Program-made: the position numbers and the translations under genes | Part shown: piece after piece, positions 33,804 to 43,854 of the stretch | Layout of the letters: the number at the start of each line of letters is the position of its first letter | Numbering within the stretch: position 1 is the stretch's first letter | Notes under the pieces: generated by a model | What the model was told of the DNA's origin: nothing | Database searches by the model: none | The model's input: the letters and a program-made list of their open reading frames with translations, nothing else | From: Faecalimicrobium dakarense | GTDB taxonomy: Bacteria; Bacillota; Clostridia; Peptostreptococcales; Peptostreptococcaceae | Assembly (NCBI RefSeq): GCF_000499525.1 | Contig: NZ_HG529418.1 | Span: forward strand, 1 to 55,334 | Direction of reading: 5' to 3' | Length of the DNA stretch: 55,334 nucleotides

Positions 33804-34946
33804 CTAATTGTTATTCGATATATTTTGTAAAGCTTCTATAGCTTTATCTATATCTTCTTTTGTATTGAAATATCCTAAGCTAAACCTAACAGCACCCTGC
33901 TCTAATGTTCCAAGGGTACTATGAGCTAAAGGCGAACAATGTATACCTGATCTTGTGGCTATATCATATTCGCTATCAAGTAAGAATGTTATTTCTCCAG
34001 AATCTATATTATTTATATTTATAGATATAACAGCAGCTCTCTTTTTACTATCTTTAGGTCCATATATAGTTAGATTTGGTATGCTTTCTAACTTATCTAA
34101 CATATACTGACATAATTCTTCTTCATGAGATCTTATATTTTCTATACCTTCTTCAAATATAAATTTTATACCTTCATTTAACCCTACAATTCCTGGGGTA
34201 TTGTGAGTTCCTGATTCATACTTGTCTGGTAATAATTCTGGTTGGAATAGCTCTTCTGACTTACTTCCTGTTCCACCTTCTTTTAAGATATTTACATCTA
34301 ATCCGTCTCTTATATATAAAATACCTGTTCCTTGAGGACCTAATAAACATTTATGTCCCGGAGCAGCTATCATGTCTACATTCATCTCAGCTACATTTAT
34401 ATCATATACTCCCGCAGTTTGAGATGCATCTACTAAGTATAATATATTATTTTCTTTAGCGACTTCTCCAACTGATTTAATATCTATTATTGTTCCACAT
34501 ACATTTGATGCATGAGTTGTAACTATTAATTTTGTATTTGGTTTTATTGCCCTTTTTAAATCTTCTATATTTAAGAATCCATCTTTATCACATTTAACTA
34601 TAGTATTTTCTACTCCATGTTTTTCTAAAGATTTTATAGGTCTTATTACAGAATTATGCTCCATACTTGTTGTTACTATATGATCTCCACTTTCTACTAC
34701 ACCTTTAATAGCCAAATTTAAAGAGTCTGTGGCATTATTAGTAAATACTATACTCATTGGATTATCTATATTAAACAACTTAGCTATATTTTCTCTTGCA
34801 TCATATATCTCCCTTGCAGCTTTCATAGCTAATTTATGTCCTGCTCTTCCTGGATTTGCACAATAATTTTTCATACAATCCATTATTCCATTGTAAACCC
34901 TATCTGGCTTTGGGTATGTCGTTGCTGCATTGTCTAAATAAATCAT
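33804..34946 (-). CDS. Cysteine desulfurase family protein (TIGR01977-type, selenium-linked)
   Basis: A class V aminotransferase-fold PLP protein of about 380 residues. The start IYLDNAATTYPKPDRVY and SIVFTNNATDSLNLAI are typical. The PLP Lys is in DMIAAPGHKCLLGPQGTG (near 205). The catalytic loop RSGIHCSPLAHSTLG retains Cys. This subgroup is associated with selenium metabolism in anaerobes and with yedF/DUF3343, both present here. An upstream in-frame ATG would overlap parB and lacks a site. It directly follows parB. Confidence 0.88.
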   Translation of the reverse strand: MIYLDNAATTYPKPDRVYNGIMDCMKNYCANPGRAGHKLAMKAAREIYDARENIAKLFNIDNPMSIVFTNNATDSLNLAIKGVVESGDHIVTTSMEHNSVIRPIKSLEKHGVENTIVKCDKDGFLNIEDLKRAIKPNTKLIVTTHASNVCGTIIDIKSVGEVAKENNILYLVDASQTAGVYDINVAEMNVDMIAAPGHKCLLGPQGTGILYIRDGLDVNILKEGGTGSKSEELFQPELLPDKYESGTHNTPGIVGLNEGIKFIFEEGIENIRSHEEELCQYMLDKLESIPNLTIYGPKDSKKRAAVISININNIDSGEITFLLDSEYDIATRSGIHCSPLAHSTLGTLEQGAVRFSLGYFNTKEDIDKAIEALQNISNNN

Positions 34947-34962
34947 ATAAGGTTTCCTTTCT

Positions 34963-35838
34963 CTATGCTTCTTCAAGTAGCATAGATACTATATTATTTA
35001 AGTCATCATCATTATAGTATTCTATTTCAATTTTACCTTTTTTCTTTCCTTTTGAAATATTTACTTTTGTTCCAAATATATTTCTTAGTCTTTCTTCTAC
35101 ATCTACTATAAATATGTCTTTTTCTTTTTCTTTCTTTATAACTTCTTCAGTGCTACTTTCACATATTTTTTTAGCTAGACTTTCTGTAACTCTAACTGAA
35201 AGTTCTTCTTCCACAACTTTATTAGCTAAGCTTAATTGTGAATCTAAATCAATAACTCTAAGTAATGCTTTCCCATGACCTGCTGTTAAATATCCTCTTT
35301 CCACCATCTCTGCGACTGGTTCACTAAGATTTAATAATCTTAATGTATTAGTTATATGAGGTCTACTTTTTCCTACAGCTTCTGATATTTCTTCTTGAGT
35401 TACATTATAGTGTTCTATTAAACCTTTATATGCTAGTGCCTCTTCTATACAATTTAGGTCTTCTCTTTGTAAGTTTTCTATAAGAGCTATTTCCATTATA
35501 TCTCTCATTGGTATATCTTTTATTACTGCAGGTATATCGCTCTTTTTAGCCATTTTAGATGCTCTATATCTTCTTTCACCTGCAATAATCATATATTTCC
35601 CATTATCATCTGGTTTAACAACTATCGGTTGTAATACTCCATAATGCTTTATTGATTCAGATAATACTTTGACTTTTTCTTCATCAAATATTTTTCTTGG
35701 TTGATCTTCATTTGGATATACTTTACTTAATTCAATATTTACAATATCCTTTTGATCTATTTCTTCATTTGCATCAGGTATTAATGCGCTAAGCCCTCTA
35801 CCTAGCCTATTTGTTCTTTTAGTTGGTTTCTTTTCCAT
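34963..35838 (-). CDS. parB: Chromosome-partitioning protein ParB (Spo0J)
   Basis: A 291-residue CTP-dependent parS-binding clamp. The N-terminal region NRLGRGLSALIPD is typical, followed by the ParB/Srx domain (YPNEDQPRKIFDEEKVK, VVKPDDNGKYMIIAGERRYRA, IALIENLQREDLNCIEEA), a helix-turn-helix (EEISEAVGKSRPHITNTLRL) and a C-terminal dimer domain. It is encoded one base after parA in the standard soj-spo0J order and acts in origin segregation. Confidence 0.97.
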   Translation of the reverse strand: MEKKPTKRTNRLGRGLSALIPDANEEIDQKDIVNIELSKVYPNEDQPRKIFDEEKVKVLSESIKHYGVLQPIVVKPDDNGKYMIIAGERRYRASKMAKKSDIPAVIKDIPMRDIMEIALIENLQREDLNCIEEALAYKGLIEHYNVTQEEISEAVGKSRPHITNTLRLLNLSEPVAEMVERGYLTAGHGKALLRVIDLDSQLSLANKVVEEELSVRVTESLAKKICESSTEEVIKKEKEKDIFIVDVEERLRNIFGTKVNISKGKKKGKIEIEYYNDDDLNNIVSMLLEEA

Positions 35839-35839
35839 A

Positions 35840-36613
35840 TTATATTATGTCCTCCTCTAAATCTATAAATTCTTCTGCTAGTTCCATGTATGCTTCTGTA
35901 CCTCTACATTTAGAATCATAATAAATTACTGGTTTGCCATGACTTGGTGCTTCTGCTAATCTTACATTTCTAGGTATAAGCGTTGTATAAACACTTCCCT
36001 TAAAATATCTTTTTACTTCTTCTACAACTTGTATAGATAGGTTTGCTCTCCCATCAAACATACTAAGTACTACACCCTGAATATCTAAACTTGGATTTAA
36101 TCTAGATTTTACTAACTTTATAGTTTCCATCAGTTGACTAACTCCTTCTAATGCATAATACTCACATTGTATTGGTATTAAAACACTATCTACAGCAGTA
36201 AGACTATTTATAGTAAGCATACCTAAAGATGGTGGACAATCTATAAATATATAATCATATTCTTCTCTTATAGGTTCTAATGCATTTTTTAATATAAATT
36301 CTCTATCTTTCATAGTTGTTAATTCTATTTCTGCTCCTGATAGCTCAGTTGCAGCAGCAACTATATCGACGTTATCAAATTCCGTACCTATTATAGCTTC
36401 TCTTATATCTAAACTATCTAACATTACTTCATAAATAGTACTTTCAACAGAATTTTTATCTACTCCATATCCACTAGTTGTATTTCCTTGTGGGTCTAAA
36501 TCTAATACTAATATTTTTTTCCCCATTTTCCCCATACTTGCACTTAAATTTACATTTGTAGTTGTTTTACCAACTCCACCTTTTTGATTAAATACTGCTA
36601 TAACTTTGCTCAT
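35840..36613 (-). CDS. parA: Chromosome-partitioning ATPase ParA (Soj)
   Basis: A 257-residue deviant Walker-A ATPase (MSKVIAVFNQKGGVGKTTTN, DLDPQGNTTSGYG, IFIDCPPSLGML). It works with ParB in origin segregation and regulates DnaA activity in relatives. It lies directly upstream of parB and 54 bases after noc, in the conserved rsmG-noc-soj-spo0J cluster. Confidence 0.97.
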   Translation of the reverse strand: MSKVIAVFNQKGGVGKTTTNVNLSASMGKMGKKILVLDLDPQGNTTSGYGVDKNSVESTIYEVMLDSLDIREAIIGTEFDNVDIVAAATELSGAEIELTTMKDREFILKNALEPIREEYDYIFIDCPPSLGMLTINSLTAVDSVLIPIQCEYYALEGVSQLMETIKLVKSRLNPSLDIQGVVLSMFDGRANLSIQVVEEVKRYFKGSVYTTLIPRNVRLAEAPSHGKPVIYYDSKCRGTEAYMELAEEFIDLEEDII

Positions 36614-36641
36614 AAGATTTCCCCCCCTGTCTATTTTAAAA

Positions 36642-36671
36642 AAAGATTACTGCATGCAGTAACCTTTTTAC
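36642..36671 (-). terminator. Hairpin at the end of noc
   Basis: A perfect palindrome TTACTGCATGCAGTAA with A and T flanks overlaps the noc stop. It could attenuate transcription into parA. Confidence 0.6.
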
Positions 36672-37453
36672 TTTTTAGGAATCTTTACAACAACTTCCAT
36701 ATAATCTCCCTTGTCTATTTCATTATACTTAGCTTCAATTCCTGTACCTATTATTGCATCAAAGGCTTGTTTCATGGTATTTAAATATATTCTTATAGCC
36801 ATAGAACCCTTTACATTTTGTTTTTTATCAGCTTCACTAGGAGCTTCTAAGTCTTCTAGTATATCCTTTATCAACTTTTCTGTTTTCTTTACAGTTAGCT
36901 CGCTTTTTATTACTTTATCTAGAACTTCCTTCATTAGCTCTTCATTAGGTAACTTAAGTAAGGCTCTAGCGTGTCTTTCTGTTAAATTATTTTCTACTAG
37001 CTTTATCTTTATCTCACTTGAAAGTCTTAATATTCTAAGTTTATTAGCTATAGTAGATTGATTTTTACCAAGCTTTTCAGCTAATTGTTGTTGTGTAAAA
37101 TCATGTTCTCTTATTAAATTTTCATAACCCATAGCTTCTTCTATGAAGTTTAAGTCTTCTCTTTGTAAGTTTTCTAATAACGCTAACACTGCAGAAGATT
37201 CGTCAGACATATTATTTATAATAACTGGAACAGCTTCAAGTTTTGCTAATTTAGCGGCTCTTAGCCTTCTTTCTCCTGCAATTAATTCATATTTATCATC
37301 TTTCATTCTAACTGTTATAGGTTGAAGTATCCCGTAAACCTTTATAGAATTACTTAGTTCTTCTAATGCCGACTGTGAAAATACCTTTCTTGGTTGATAT
37401 GGATTTGGAACTATTTGTTCTATTGGTATCTCCATAACTCTTTTCTCTTCCAT
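36668..37453 (-). CDS. noc: Nucleoid occlusion protein Noc (ParB paralogue)
   Basis: A 261-residue ParB-family protein. It has an N-terminal amphipathic-like start followed by IPIEQIVPNPYQPRKVFSQS, ERRLRAAKLAKL, a helix-turn-helix (QQLAEKLGKNQSTIANKLRI) and a C-terminal domain. It lies between rsmG and parA as in B. subtilis, where Noc blocks division over the nucleoid. Because spo0J is also present, this copy is assigned as Noc. Confidence 0.88.
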   Translation of the reverse strand: MEEKRVMEIPIEQIVPNPYQPRKVFSQSALEELSNSIKVYGILQPITVRMKDDKYELIAGERRLRAAKLAKLEAVPVIINNMSDESSAVLALLENLQREDLNFIEEAMGYENLIREHDFTQQQLAEKLGKNQSTIANKLRILRLSSEIKIKLVENNLTERHARALLKLPNEELMKEVLDKVIKSELTVKKTEKLIKDILEDLEAPSEADKKQNVKGSMAIRIYLNTMKQAFDAIIGTGIEAKYNEIDKGDYMEVVVKIPKK

Positions 37454-37591
37454 AACATCCCTCTCTCATATAGATATAAATATATTAAAATTTAAGTAGT
37501 TCCCTACAAATTAATACGCATTTAGATATATGAATATAATATTTCTTCATATACCTATATAATCCTTCTATTTTATTTCTTTTTTGGTAGA

Positions 37592-37623
37592 AAATTAGTT
37601 ATTTCTCAGGAAATAACTAATTT
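37592..37623 (-). terminator. rsmG terminator
   Basis: AAATTAGTTATTTC and GAAATAACTAATTT form a 14-bp stem with a four-base loop, followed by a T-rich tract on the minus strand. Confidence 0.75.
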
Positions 37624-37639
37624 CGACCTAAATAGATTT

Positions 37640-38359
37640 TTATTTTATAGGGTTTTTGCTTGGTTTCCCTGCTTTTCTAGGATATTTTTCTGGCGTATTT
37701 TTTACTTTTTTAAAAACTAAAATATTATGATTTAAATCTGATTCAGGAAGTTTGACATCTATCTTTTCGATAAATTCAACCCCTAAAGCATCCATAGCTG
37801 CTTTAGACTCTTCTAGCTCTAAGTTTGCATTTGGACCTTTTAAACATACAAAGTGCCCCCCAACCTTAATAAATGGTATACAAAACTCCATTAAGACTGG
37901 TAAACCTGCTACTGCTCTTGCAGTAGCAACATCATATTTTTCTCTGTACTCTTCAGATTTTCCAAAATCTTCAGCTCTACCATGAATATATTCTATATTA
38001 TCAATTCCTACACTTTTGCTAACTTCTTGTAAGAAATTTATTCTTTTATTTAAGGAATCCAGTAAAGTAACCTCTAAATCTTCTAGACATATTCTTAAAG
38101 GCAGTCCTGGAAATCCTGCTCCAGTTCCTACATCTATTAAAGATATTCCGTTCTTTATATATCCATTTTTCACCGCAGATATAGAATCTAAAAAGTGTTT
38201 TATATACACTTCTTTTTCTTCTACTATTCCTGTAAGGTTCATATGTTGATTCCAATCTGCTAGCATATCTCTATATATTTTTAGATTATCTAACATCTTA
38301 TCATTAACATCTATTCCTAAATCACAAAGACCTTTTGCTAATATGTCTCTATTGCTCAT
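37640..38359 (-). CDS. rsmG: 16S rRNA (guanine527-N7)-methyltransferase RsmG
   Basis: A 239-residue SAM-dependent methyltransferase. [20 protein letters not shown] is the SAM-binding motif; [20 protein letters not shown] and [11 protein letters not shown] follow. The N-terminus ([20 protein letters not shown]) is typical. GAGGAGG precedes the ATG. Its 5' end overlaps the end of mnmG by 11 bases, so the two are translationally coupled. Confidence 0.96.
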   Translation of the reverse strand: MSNRDILAKGLCDLGIDVNDKMLDNLKIYRDMLADWNQHMNLTGIVEEKEVYIKHFLDSISAVKNGYIKNGISLIDVGTGAGFPGLPLRICLEDLEVTLLDSLNKRINFLQEVSKSVGIDNIEYIHGRAEDFGKSEEYREKYDVATARAVAGLPVLMEFCIPFIKVGGHFVCLKGPNANLELEESKAAMDALGVEFIEKIDVKLPESDLNHNILVFKKVKNTPEKYPRKAGKPSKNPIK

Positions 38360-40247
38360 TTTTTCCTCCTCTAGTTCTTCTCATTTGCTCTAAGTATATA
38401 AGAAGTACTGATATATCTGCAGGAGAAACCCCCGATATACGAGACGCTTGTCCTATAGATATAGGTCTTATAGCATCAAGCTTTTGTCTTGCTTCTATTC
38501 TAAGACCATCTATTGATAGATAGTCAATTTCTTCTGGTAATCTTTTATTTTCAAGCTTTTTAAACTGATCTATTTGTTTTAATTGCTTATCTATATATCC
38601 TTCATATTTCGTCATTATTACACATTGCTCTTTAACTTCATCGGAAACACTTTCATCTGCACCTTTTCCTATTGTTTGGATTAGTTCGTATGTTACCTCT
38701 GGACGCTTTAGGAAATCATATAAAGATAAACCTACTTTTATTTCAGATGCTCCCATTTCTGTTAATAAGTGATTTACTTCTTTAGGAGTTACTCTTTCAG
38801 TTTTTAATCTTTCTAATTCTTTTTCAACTTCTGCTTTTTTGTTTAAATATCTTTGATATCTTTCTTCCTTAACTAAACCTATATCATAACCTCTTTGAGT
38901 AAGTCTCATATCTGCGTTATCTTGTCTTAAATATAATCTATACTCAGATCTAGAAGTCATCATTCTGTATGGCTCATTAGTTCCTTTTGTAACTAAGTCA
39001 TCTATTAAAACACCTATATAAGCTTCAGATCTATCTAAAACAAAAGGTTCTTTTCCTTCTATCTTAAGAGCAGCATTTATACCAGCTATAAGCCCTTGAG
39101 CTGCTGCTTCTTCATATCCTGAAGTACCATTGAATTGACCCGCACTGAATAAGTTTTCTACACCTTTGATTTCAAGACTTATCTTTAATTGAGTCGGATC
39201 TATACAATCGTATTCTATTGCATATGCTGGTCTCATTATCTTTGCATTTTCAAGACCTGCCACACTCTTATACATTTGTAACTGTACTTCATAAGGTAAA
39301 CTTGTAGATATACCTTGAATATACATTTCTTTTGTATCCATACCTTCTGGTTCTATAAATATTTGGTGCGATTCTTTATCATTAAATCTTACAACTTTAT
39401 CTTCTATAGACGGACAATATCTTGCTCCAGTACTGTCTACTTTTCCGCTATACATTGCTGATCTATTTAAGTTATTCATTATAATCTCATGAGTCCCTAG
39501 GTTTGTTCTTGTTAAATAACAAGGCTCTTGGTCCATTTTTAAATCTTCAGTTAAGAATGAGAATGGAGTTATTTTTTCATCTCCTTCTTGAATAGACATA
39601 ACTGAAAAATCTATACTATCTCTATGAATTCTTGCTGGAGTACCAGTTTTGAATCTTCTCATGTTTAATCCAAGCTTAACTAATCCTTCAGTTAAATGCT
39701 TAGCATACCCTAATGCATTAGGCCCTTCATAGAAAGATACTTCTCCCATATATATCTTAGAGTTTAAGTAAACTCCTGTTGCAAGTATTACTGCTTTTGC
39801 TTCATATATACATCCAAGTTTTGTTACAATACCTTTAACAACATTTTCTTCATGTACTATATCAATTACCTCATCCATAACTACATCTAAATTAGGTTCA
39901 TCTTCTATAGTTTTTTTCATTTCTGTATGGTATTTAAACTTATCTGCTTGTGCTCTTAATGAGTGTACCGCTGGTCCTTTTGCAGTATTTAACATTCTAC
40001 TTTGTATAATTGTTTTATCTGCATTTATACCCATTTGTCCACCTAAGGCATCTATTTCTTTTACTAATTGACCTTTTCCTGTTCCACCCACTGATGGGTT
40101 ACATGGCATAAGAGCAATTGAATCTAAAGACATTGTTACAATTAATGTTTTATGTCCCATTCTTGCAGTAGCAAGAGCAGCCTCACATCCAGCATGTCCA
40201 GCTCCTACTACTACTACATCATATTTTCCTGCATTGAAATTTATCAT
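38349..40247 (-). CDS. mnmG: tRNA uridine-5-carboxymethylaminomethyl modification enzyme MnmG (GidA)
   Basis: A 632-residue FAD-binding partner of MnmE that modifies wobble uridine 34 of certain tRNAs. The dinucleotide motif [20 protein letters not shown], the GNP motif [20 protein letters not shown], the Cys-containing [11 protein letters not shown] and [20 protein letters not shown] are diagnostic. AAAGGAT precedes the ATG. It is part of the mnmE-mnmG-rsmG run. Confidence 0.97.
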   Translation of the reverse strand: MINFNAGKYDVVVVGAGHAGCEAALATARMGHKTLIVTMSLDSIALMPCNPSVGGTGKGQLVKEIDALGGQMGINADKTIIQSRMLNTAKGPAVHSLRAQADKFKYHTEMKKTIEDEPNLDVVMDEVIDIVHEENVVKGIVTKLGCIYEAKAVILATGVYLNSKIYMGEVSFYEGPNALGYAKHLTEGLVKLGLNMRRFKTGTPARIHRDSIDFSVMSIQEGDEKITPFSFLTEDLKMDQEPCYLTRTNLGTHEIIMNNLNRSAMYSGKVDSTGARYCPSIEDKVVRFNDKESHQIFIEPEGMDTKEMYIQGISTSLPYEVQLQMYKSVAGLENAKIMRPAYAIEYDCIDPTQLKISLEIKGVENLFSAGQFNGTSGYEEAAAQGLIAGINAALKIEGKEPFVLDRSEAYIGVLIDDLVTKGTNEPYRMMTSRSEYRLYLRQDNADMRLTQRGYDIGLVKEERYQRYLNKKAEVEKELERLKTERVTPKEVNHLLTEMGASEIKVGLSLYDFLKRPEVTYELIQTIGKGADESVSDEVKEQCVIMTKYEGYIDKQLKQIDQFKKLENKRLPEEIDYLSIDGLRIEARQKLDAIRPISIGQASRISGVSPADISVLLIYLEQMRRTRGGKNEQ

Positions 40248-40274
40248 GTTAGTATCCTTTCCGTTAAGTATTAA

Positions 40275-40290
40275 TGTTTCACGATAAACA
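40275..40290. promoter_or_regulatory. Candidate parS-like site
   Basis: The 16-mer TGTTTCACGATAAACA matches the Firmicute parS consensus TGTTTCACGTGAAACA at 14 of 16 positions. It lies in the mnmG-mnmE gap near the origin, where parS sites are expected. The two mismatches at the centre weaken the call. Confidence 0.4.
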
Positions 40291-40307
40291 TTTATTTTGT
40301 TTTACAC

Positions 40308-41687
40308 TTACTTCCCTATACAGAAGTTAGCAAATATCGTATCTAATAAATCTTCTCTAACTGTATCTCCGTTTATATACCCTAGGTAATCCCATATATT
40401 TTTAAAGTCAACTTCTATGAAATCATATGGCATATTTTGATCTATCGCATTTATAGCATCATTTATAGATTCATATGCTTTTAATAATGCATCCTTGTGT
40501 CTAGAGTTTGTAATCATTAAATTAGAAGAATGTTTCACACTTCCTTTGTAAACCATTGATTCTATTCTATCATGTAATTCTTCTATTCCTTCATGTTTTA
40601 GTGCTGATATTTTTATTATACTTTCACTATCAACATATTCTCTTATTTTATCTATTTCTATTTGTTGCTCTAAATCTGTCTTATTTAGTAAGACTATTGA
40701 TTTTTTACTCTTAAGATTTTCTAATATTTCTATATCTTCTTCAGACAGTTTTCTTGATGCATCTAGCACCATTATAACTAAATCGGCACTACTTATAGAT
40801 TCTTTAGATTTTTCGACACCTATTTTCTCAACTATATCTTCCGTTTCTCTTATACCTGCTGTATCTACTATTTTTAAAGGAATACCTTTAATATTTACAA
40901 ATTCCTCTATAACATCTCTTGTAGTACCCGCTATATCTGTAACTATCGCTCTATTTTCGCCTAATATAGAGTTAAGCAGTGATGATTTACCTACATTTGG
41001 TTTTCCTACTATTACTGTTTTTAATCCGTCTCTTAATATTTTACCACTTTCGGCAGTATCATATAATTTCTTTATTTCAGTTTTTAGATCTTCAGCTTTA
41101 TCTTTAAGTGTTTTATAAGTTATTTCTTCTACATCTTCTTCAGAGAAATCTATTGAAACAGTTAAATGAGCTAAAACTTCTGTCACATTTTCTCTTAGTT
41201 CTCTAATCTTTTTAGATAAAGAACCTTCTAATTGACTTTGAGCAACTTCATGAGCCGTATCTGTTTTTGCTTTTATTACATCTATAATCGCTTCTGCTTG
41301 AGATAAGTCTATTCTACCATTTAAGAATGCTCTTTTTGTAAATTCTCCAGCATCTGCCAATCTTACATCTTTCGATAATATAAGTTCTAATATTTTTTTA
41401 ACTGATATAAATCCACCGTGACAGTTTATTTCTATAACATCTTCCGCTGTATATGAGTTTGGACCTTTCATATAAGCTAGTAAAACTTCATCTATCACTG
41501 TATCATTATCAACTATATTTCCGTATATTAGTGTTCTTTGTCTGTAGTCCTTTATTAACTTATTCGACATAGATTTAAAGATATCTTGAGCAACCTCTAA
41601 AGATCTCTCCCCACTAATTCTTATTATTCCTATACCACCTTCACCTGGTGCTGTTGCAATTGCTGCTATAGTATCATCTATAAACAA
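40308..41687 (-). CDS. mnmE: tRNA modification GTPase MnmE (TrmE)
   Basis: A 459-residue GTPase partner of MnmG. The N-terminal folate-binding domain DDTIAAIATAPGEGGIGIIR and the G-domain (G1 GKPNVGKSSLLNSIL, G3 DTAGIRETED, G4 LLNKTD) are present. The C-terminal CIGK motif is intact. The TTG here, six bases after AGAGGTG, gives the family start (F/Y)xDDTIAAIAT; the GTG nine bases upstream lies within the ribosome site. Confidence 0.95.
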   Translation of the reverse strand: MFIDDTIAAIATAPGEGGIGIIRISGERSLEVAQDIFKSMSNKLIKDYRQRTLIYGNIVDNDTVIDEVLLAYMKGPNSYTAEDVIEINCHGGFISVKKILELILSKDVRLADAGEFTKRAFLNGRIDLSQAEAIIDVIKAKTDTAHEVAQSQLEGSLSKKIRELRENVTEVLAHLTVSIDFSEEDVEEITYKTLKDKAEDLKTEIKKLYDTAESGKILRDGLKTVIVGKPNVGKSSLLNSILGENRAIVTDIAGTTRDVIEEFVNIKGIPLKIVDTAGIRETEDIVEKIGVEKSKESISSADLVIMVLDASRKLSEEDIEILENLKSKKSIVLLNKTDLEQQIEIDKIREYVDSESIIKISALKHEGIEELHDRIESMVYKGSVKHSSNLMITNSRHKDALLKAYESINDAINAIDQNMPYDFIEVDFKNIWDYLGYINGDTVREDLLDTIFANFCIGK

Positions 41688-41786
41688 ATTTATCACCTCT
41701 TAGTATATAAATTTTTAAATTAATCCTTCGTTACTTTTAATTGTTTCCTTAATCTTAACATTATATAAAATAAATAACAAAAATAA

Positions 41787-41809
41787 AACCCCCTATTATC
41801 TAGGAGGTT
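41787..41809 (-). terminator. jag terminator
   Basis: AACCCCCTA and TAGGAGGTT form a nine-base stem with one mismatch, followed by a T-rich run on the minus strand. Confidence 0.65.
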
Positions 41810-41814
41810 AAGTT

Positions 41815-42441
41815 TTATCTTTTATACTCTATTACTAGTCTTCTATATGGATCAGTTCCTTCACTATATGTAGTTACATACTTGTCATTTTGAAGAGCAG
41901 AATGAACTATTCTTCTTTCATAAGGATTCATATAGTCTAGCCTTTTAGTTTTTCTAGTTTTAGCTACTTCTCTAGCTACTTTATTTGCATATCTTACTAG
42001 AGATTCTTCTCTTTTAGATCTATAATTCTCGATATCTACAAGTACTCTCATATTAGAATCCTTGTTTATTTTGTTAAGAGCAAGTCCTGTTAAAAATTGT
42101 ATAGAGTCTAGAGTTTCCCCTCTTCTACCAATTAAACATGCTGCATCTTTACCTTCTATATTCACTTTGATTAAATTATTTTCTTGGCTAACATTAACAT
42201 TAGCTTCGACATTTGCATTTTTAAGTATGTTACTTACAAATTCATGTGCTAAATCAGTTTCTCTTTCAATAACTGTAAATTTGTATGTACCTTCTTTCGA
42301 ACCTATAAGTCCTAAAAACCCTTTTGTTGGAGCTTCTAAAACTTCAATTTCTACATCTTCAACTTTAACTTTTAGTTGTTCTAATGCCTTTTTTAATGCT
42401 TCTTCTTGGTTCTTACTTTTTATTTCTAGGCTTCTTCTCAT
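41815..42441 (-). CDS. jag: RNA-binding protein Jag/KhpB (SpoIIIJ-associated)
   Basis: A 208-residue protein with an N-terminal Jag domain (about 1-50), a KH domain (DAACLIGRRGETLDSIQFLT near 125) and an R3H domain (RMNPYERRIVH-like segment MNPYERRIVHSALQ). It binds RNA and is linked to cell envelope control. AGGAGG precedes the ATG. It overlaps the yidC gene end by 29 bases. Confidence 0.94.
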   Translation of the reverse strand: MRRSLEIKSKNQEEALKKALEQLKVKVEDVEIEVLEAPTKGFLGLIGSKEGTYKFTVIERETDLAHEFVSNILKNANVEANVNVSQENNLIKVNIEGKDAACLIGRRGETLDSIQFLTGLALNKINKDSNMRVLVDIENYRSKREESLVRYANKVAREVAKTRKTKRLDYMNPYERRIVHSALQNDKYVTTYSEGTDPYRRLVIEYKR

Positions 42442-43114
42442 CTATTACTTCCTCCTTAGAATTAGCCAGTTTAGCTTTTAAAGGATTCATTATTAAGTAG
42501 TGTTGAGCTATAGCAAATAAGTTACCTACAGTCCAGTATAATGTAAGACCTGCTGGGAAAGAGAATCCCCAGAATAGCATCATCCCAGACATAACATATG
42601 TCATGATTTTCATTGAACCTTGTTGTTGATCCTTTGGCATCATTAACATTTGCATTCCAAACGTACTCGCCCCTGAAAGTACAGCTAATATATAATCTGG
42701 CTTAGTTAAACTTTGTATCCATAAAAATCCTACATCTGCATTTGTAAATGCAGCTTGATTAGCAAATACACCATAAGCTACAGGGTTTTTTAATACATTA
42801 AATAATGCTATTAATATTGGCATTTGTATTAATAGTGGTAAACATCCTGCTAATGGATTAACTTTGTATTCTTTGTATAGATTCATTATTTCTTGTTGTT
42901 GTTTCTCTGGCTTATTTTTATACTTTTCTTGTATTTCTTGCATCTTTGGTTGCATATCTTGCATTGCTTTTGTAGACTTTGTTTGCTTAATAGTCAGTGG
43001 TAATAATAATAACTTTACAAATATTGTAAATAATATTATTGCAACACCATATTGTTGAACAAATTCAAATATTATCCTTAGGACGTCTCCTAATAAATTA
43101 CTTATCAAGTTCAA
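42413..43114 (-). CDS. yidC: Membrane protein insertase YidC/SpoIIIJ
   Basis: A 233-residue Oxa1/YidC insertase with five membrane segments. The cytoplasmic loop MQPKMQEIQEKYKNKPEKQQ, the segment YKVNPLAGCLPLLIQMPI and MLFWGFSFPAGLTLYWTVGN are typical. It inserts membrane proteins with or without SecYEG. Unlike many Gram-positive homologues, no signal lipobox is obvious at the N-terminus. It is encoded between yidD and jag. Confidence 0.95.
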   Translation of the reverse strand: MNLISNLLGDVLRIIFEFVQQYGVAIILFTIFVKLLLLPLTIKQTKSTKAMQDMQPKMQEIQEKYKNKPEKQQQEIMNLYKEYKVNPLAGCLPLLIQMPILIALFNVLKNPVAYGVFANQAAFTNADVGFLWIQSLTKPDYILAVLSGASTFGMQMLMMPKDQQQGSMKIMTYVMSGMMLFWGFSFPAGLTLYWTVGNLFAIAQHYLIMNPLKAKLANSKEEVIDEKKPRNKK

Positions 43115-43145
43115 TTTCTCTACCTCCTAGAGTACCTTATCTATT

Positions 43146-43397
43146 TTATTTTAAAGGGTCGTAGCCTCCTGGATGAAATGGATGACATTTTGACACTCTT
43201 TTTATTGTTAAAAACATACCTTTAAAAAAACCGTACTTTTTAAAGGCTTCTAATGAATATTGTGAACACGTTGGATAAAATCTGCAGGTTGGTCCTTTAA
43301 GTGGAGATATAAACTTTTGATAAAATCTAACTAGATAAATACATAATTTAGAAGAGTATTTATTTAGTTGGCCTAATATAAAAGTTATCCTTTTCAA
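43146..43397 (-). CDS. yidD: Membrane protein insertion efficiency factor YidD
   Basis: An 83-residue protein with the family core [20 protein letters not shown] and [13 protein letters not shown]. An N-terminal amphipathic or hydrophobic segment precedes it. Located between rnpA and yidC, it assists membrane insertion. Two TTG codons are possible starts; the second (43397) has better spacing from AGGAGG. Confidence 0.92.
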   Translation of the reverse strand: MKRITFILGQLNKYSSKLCIYLVRFYQKFISPLKGPTCRFYPTCSQYSLEAFKKYGFFKGMFLTIKRVSKCHPFHPGGYDPLK

Positions 43398-43423
43398 ATT
43401 CAAAACCTCCTGTTAAAACATTT

Positions 43424-43777
43424 TTATTTATTTATATCTATAATGTTAGACTTTTTAGCTAAATGTTTTATAGATTTTTCTATATCTTTATATTCAGAGT
43501 CCTTACTTGAAACTCTAGCTATAAAAACTATATCAAAACCTTCTTTAACGTTTTCATCAATATTTAGTCTATAACATTCTTTTATTCTTCTTCTTAGTTT
43601 ATTTCTAGTGATCGCATTTCCAACCTTTTTAGATACCGAAATCCCTATCCTACTAGAATCTGATTTATTTTCAAGTATATACATTACTAAATATCTATTT
43701 GCAAAAGACTTGCCGTGTTTATACACTTTCCTAAAATCAGAGTCTTTTTTTAAACCTTTTGTATTTTTAAAGTCCAT
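43424..43777 (-). CDS. rnpA: Ribonuclease P protein component
   Basis: A 117-residue protein of RNase P that helps cleave the 5' leader of tRNA precursors. The signature RNKLRRRIKECYRLN and the start LKKDSDFRKVYKHGKSFANR are clear. It follows rpmH and precedes yidD in the standard order. Confidence 0.96.
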   Translation of the reverse strand: MDFKNTKGLKKDSDFRKVYKHGKSFANRYLVMYILENKSDSSRIGISVSKKVGNAITRNKLRRRIKECYRLNIDENVKEGFDIVFIARVSSKDSEYKDIEKSIKHLAKKSNIIDINK

Positions 43778-43821
43778 CTTAAATCCTCCATAAACACAGC
43801 CTCTAATATAAATTCCTACAC

Positions 43822-43848
43822 AAAAAGGCCACTTTTAGTGGCCTTTTT
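43822..43848 (-). terminator. Hairpin between rpmH and rnpA
   Basis: AAAAAGGCCAC and GTGGCCTTTTT form an 11-bp stem with a TTTTA loop. It probably terminates or attenuates rpmH transcripts before rnpA. Confidence 0.75.
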
Positions 43849-43854
43849 TAATTA

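Noticed and set aside
38046-38255. A minus-strand open frame inside rsmG
   Set aside because: It is a frame shadow of rsmG with Arg/Lys-rich low-quality translation and no ribosome site.
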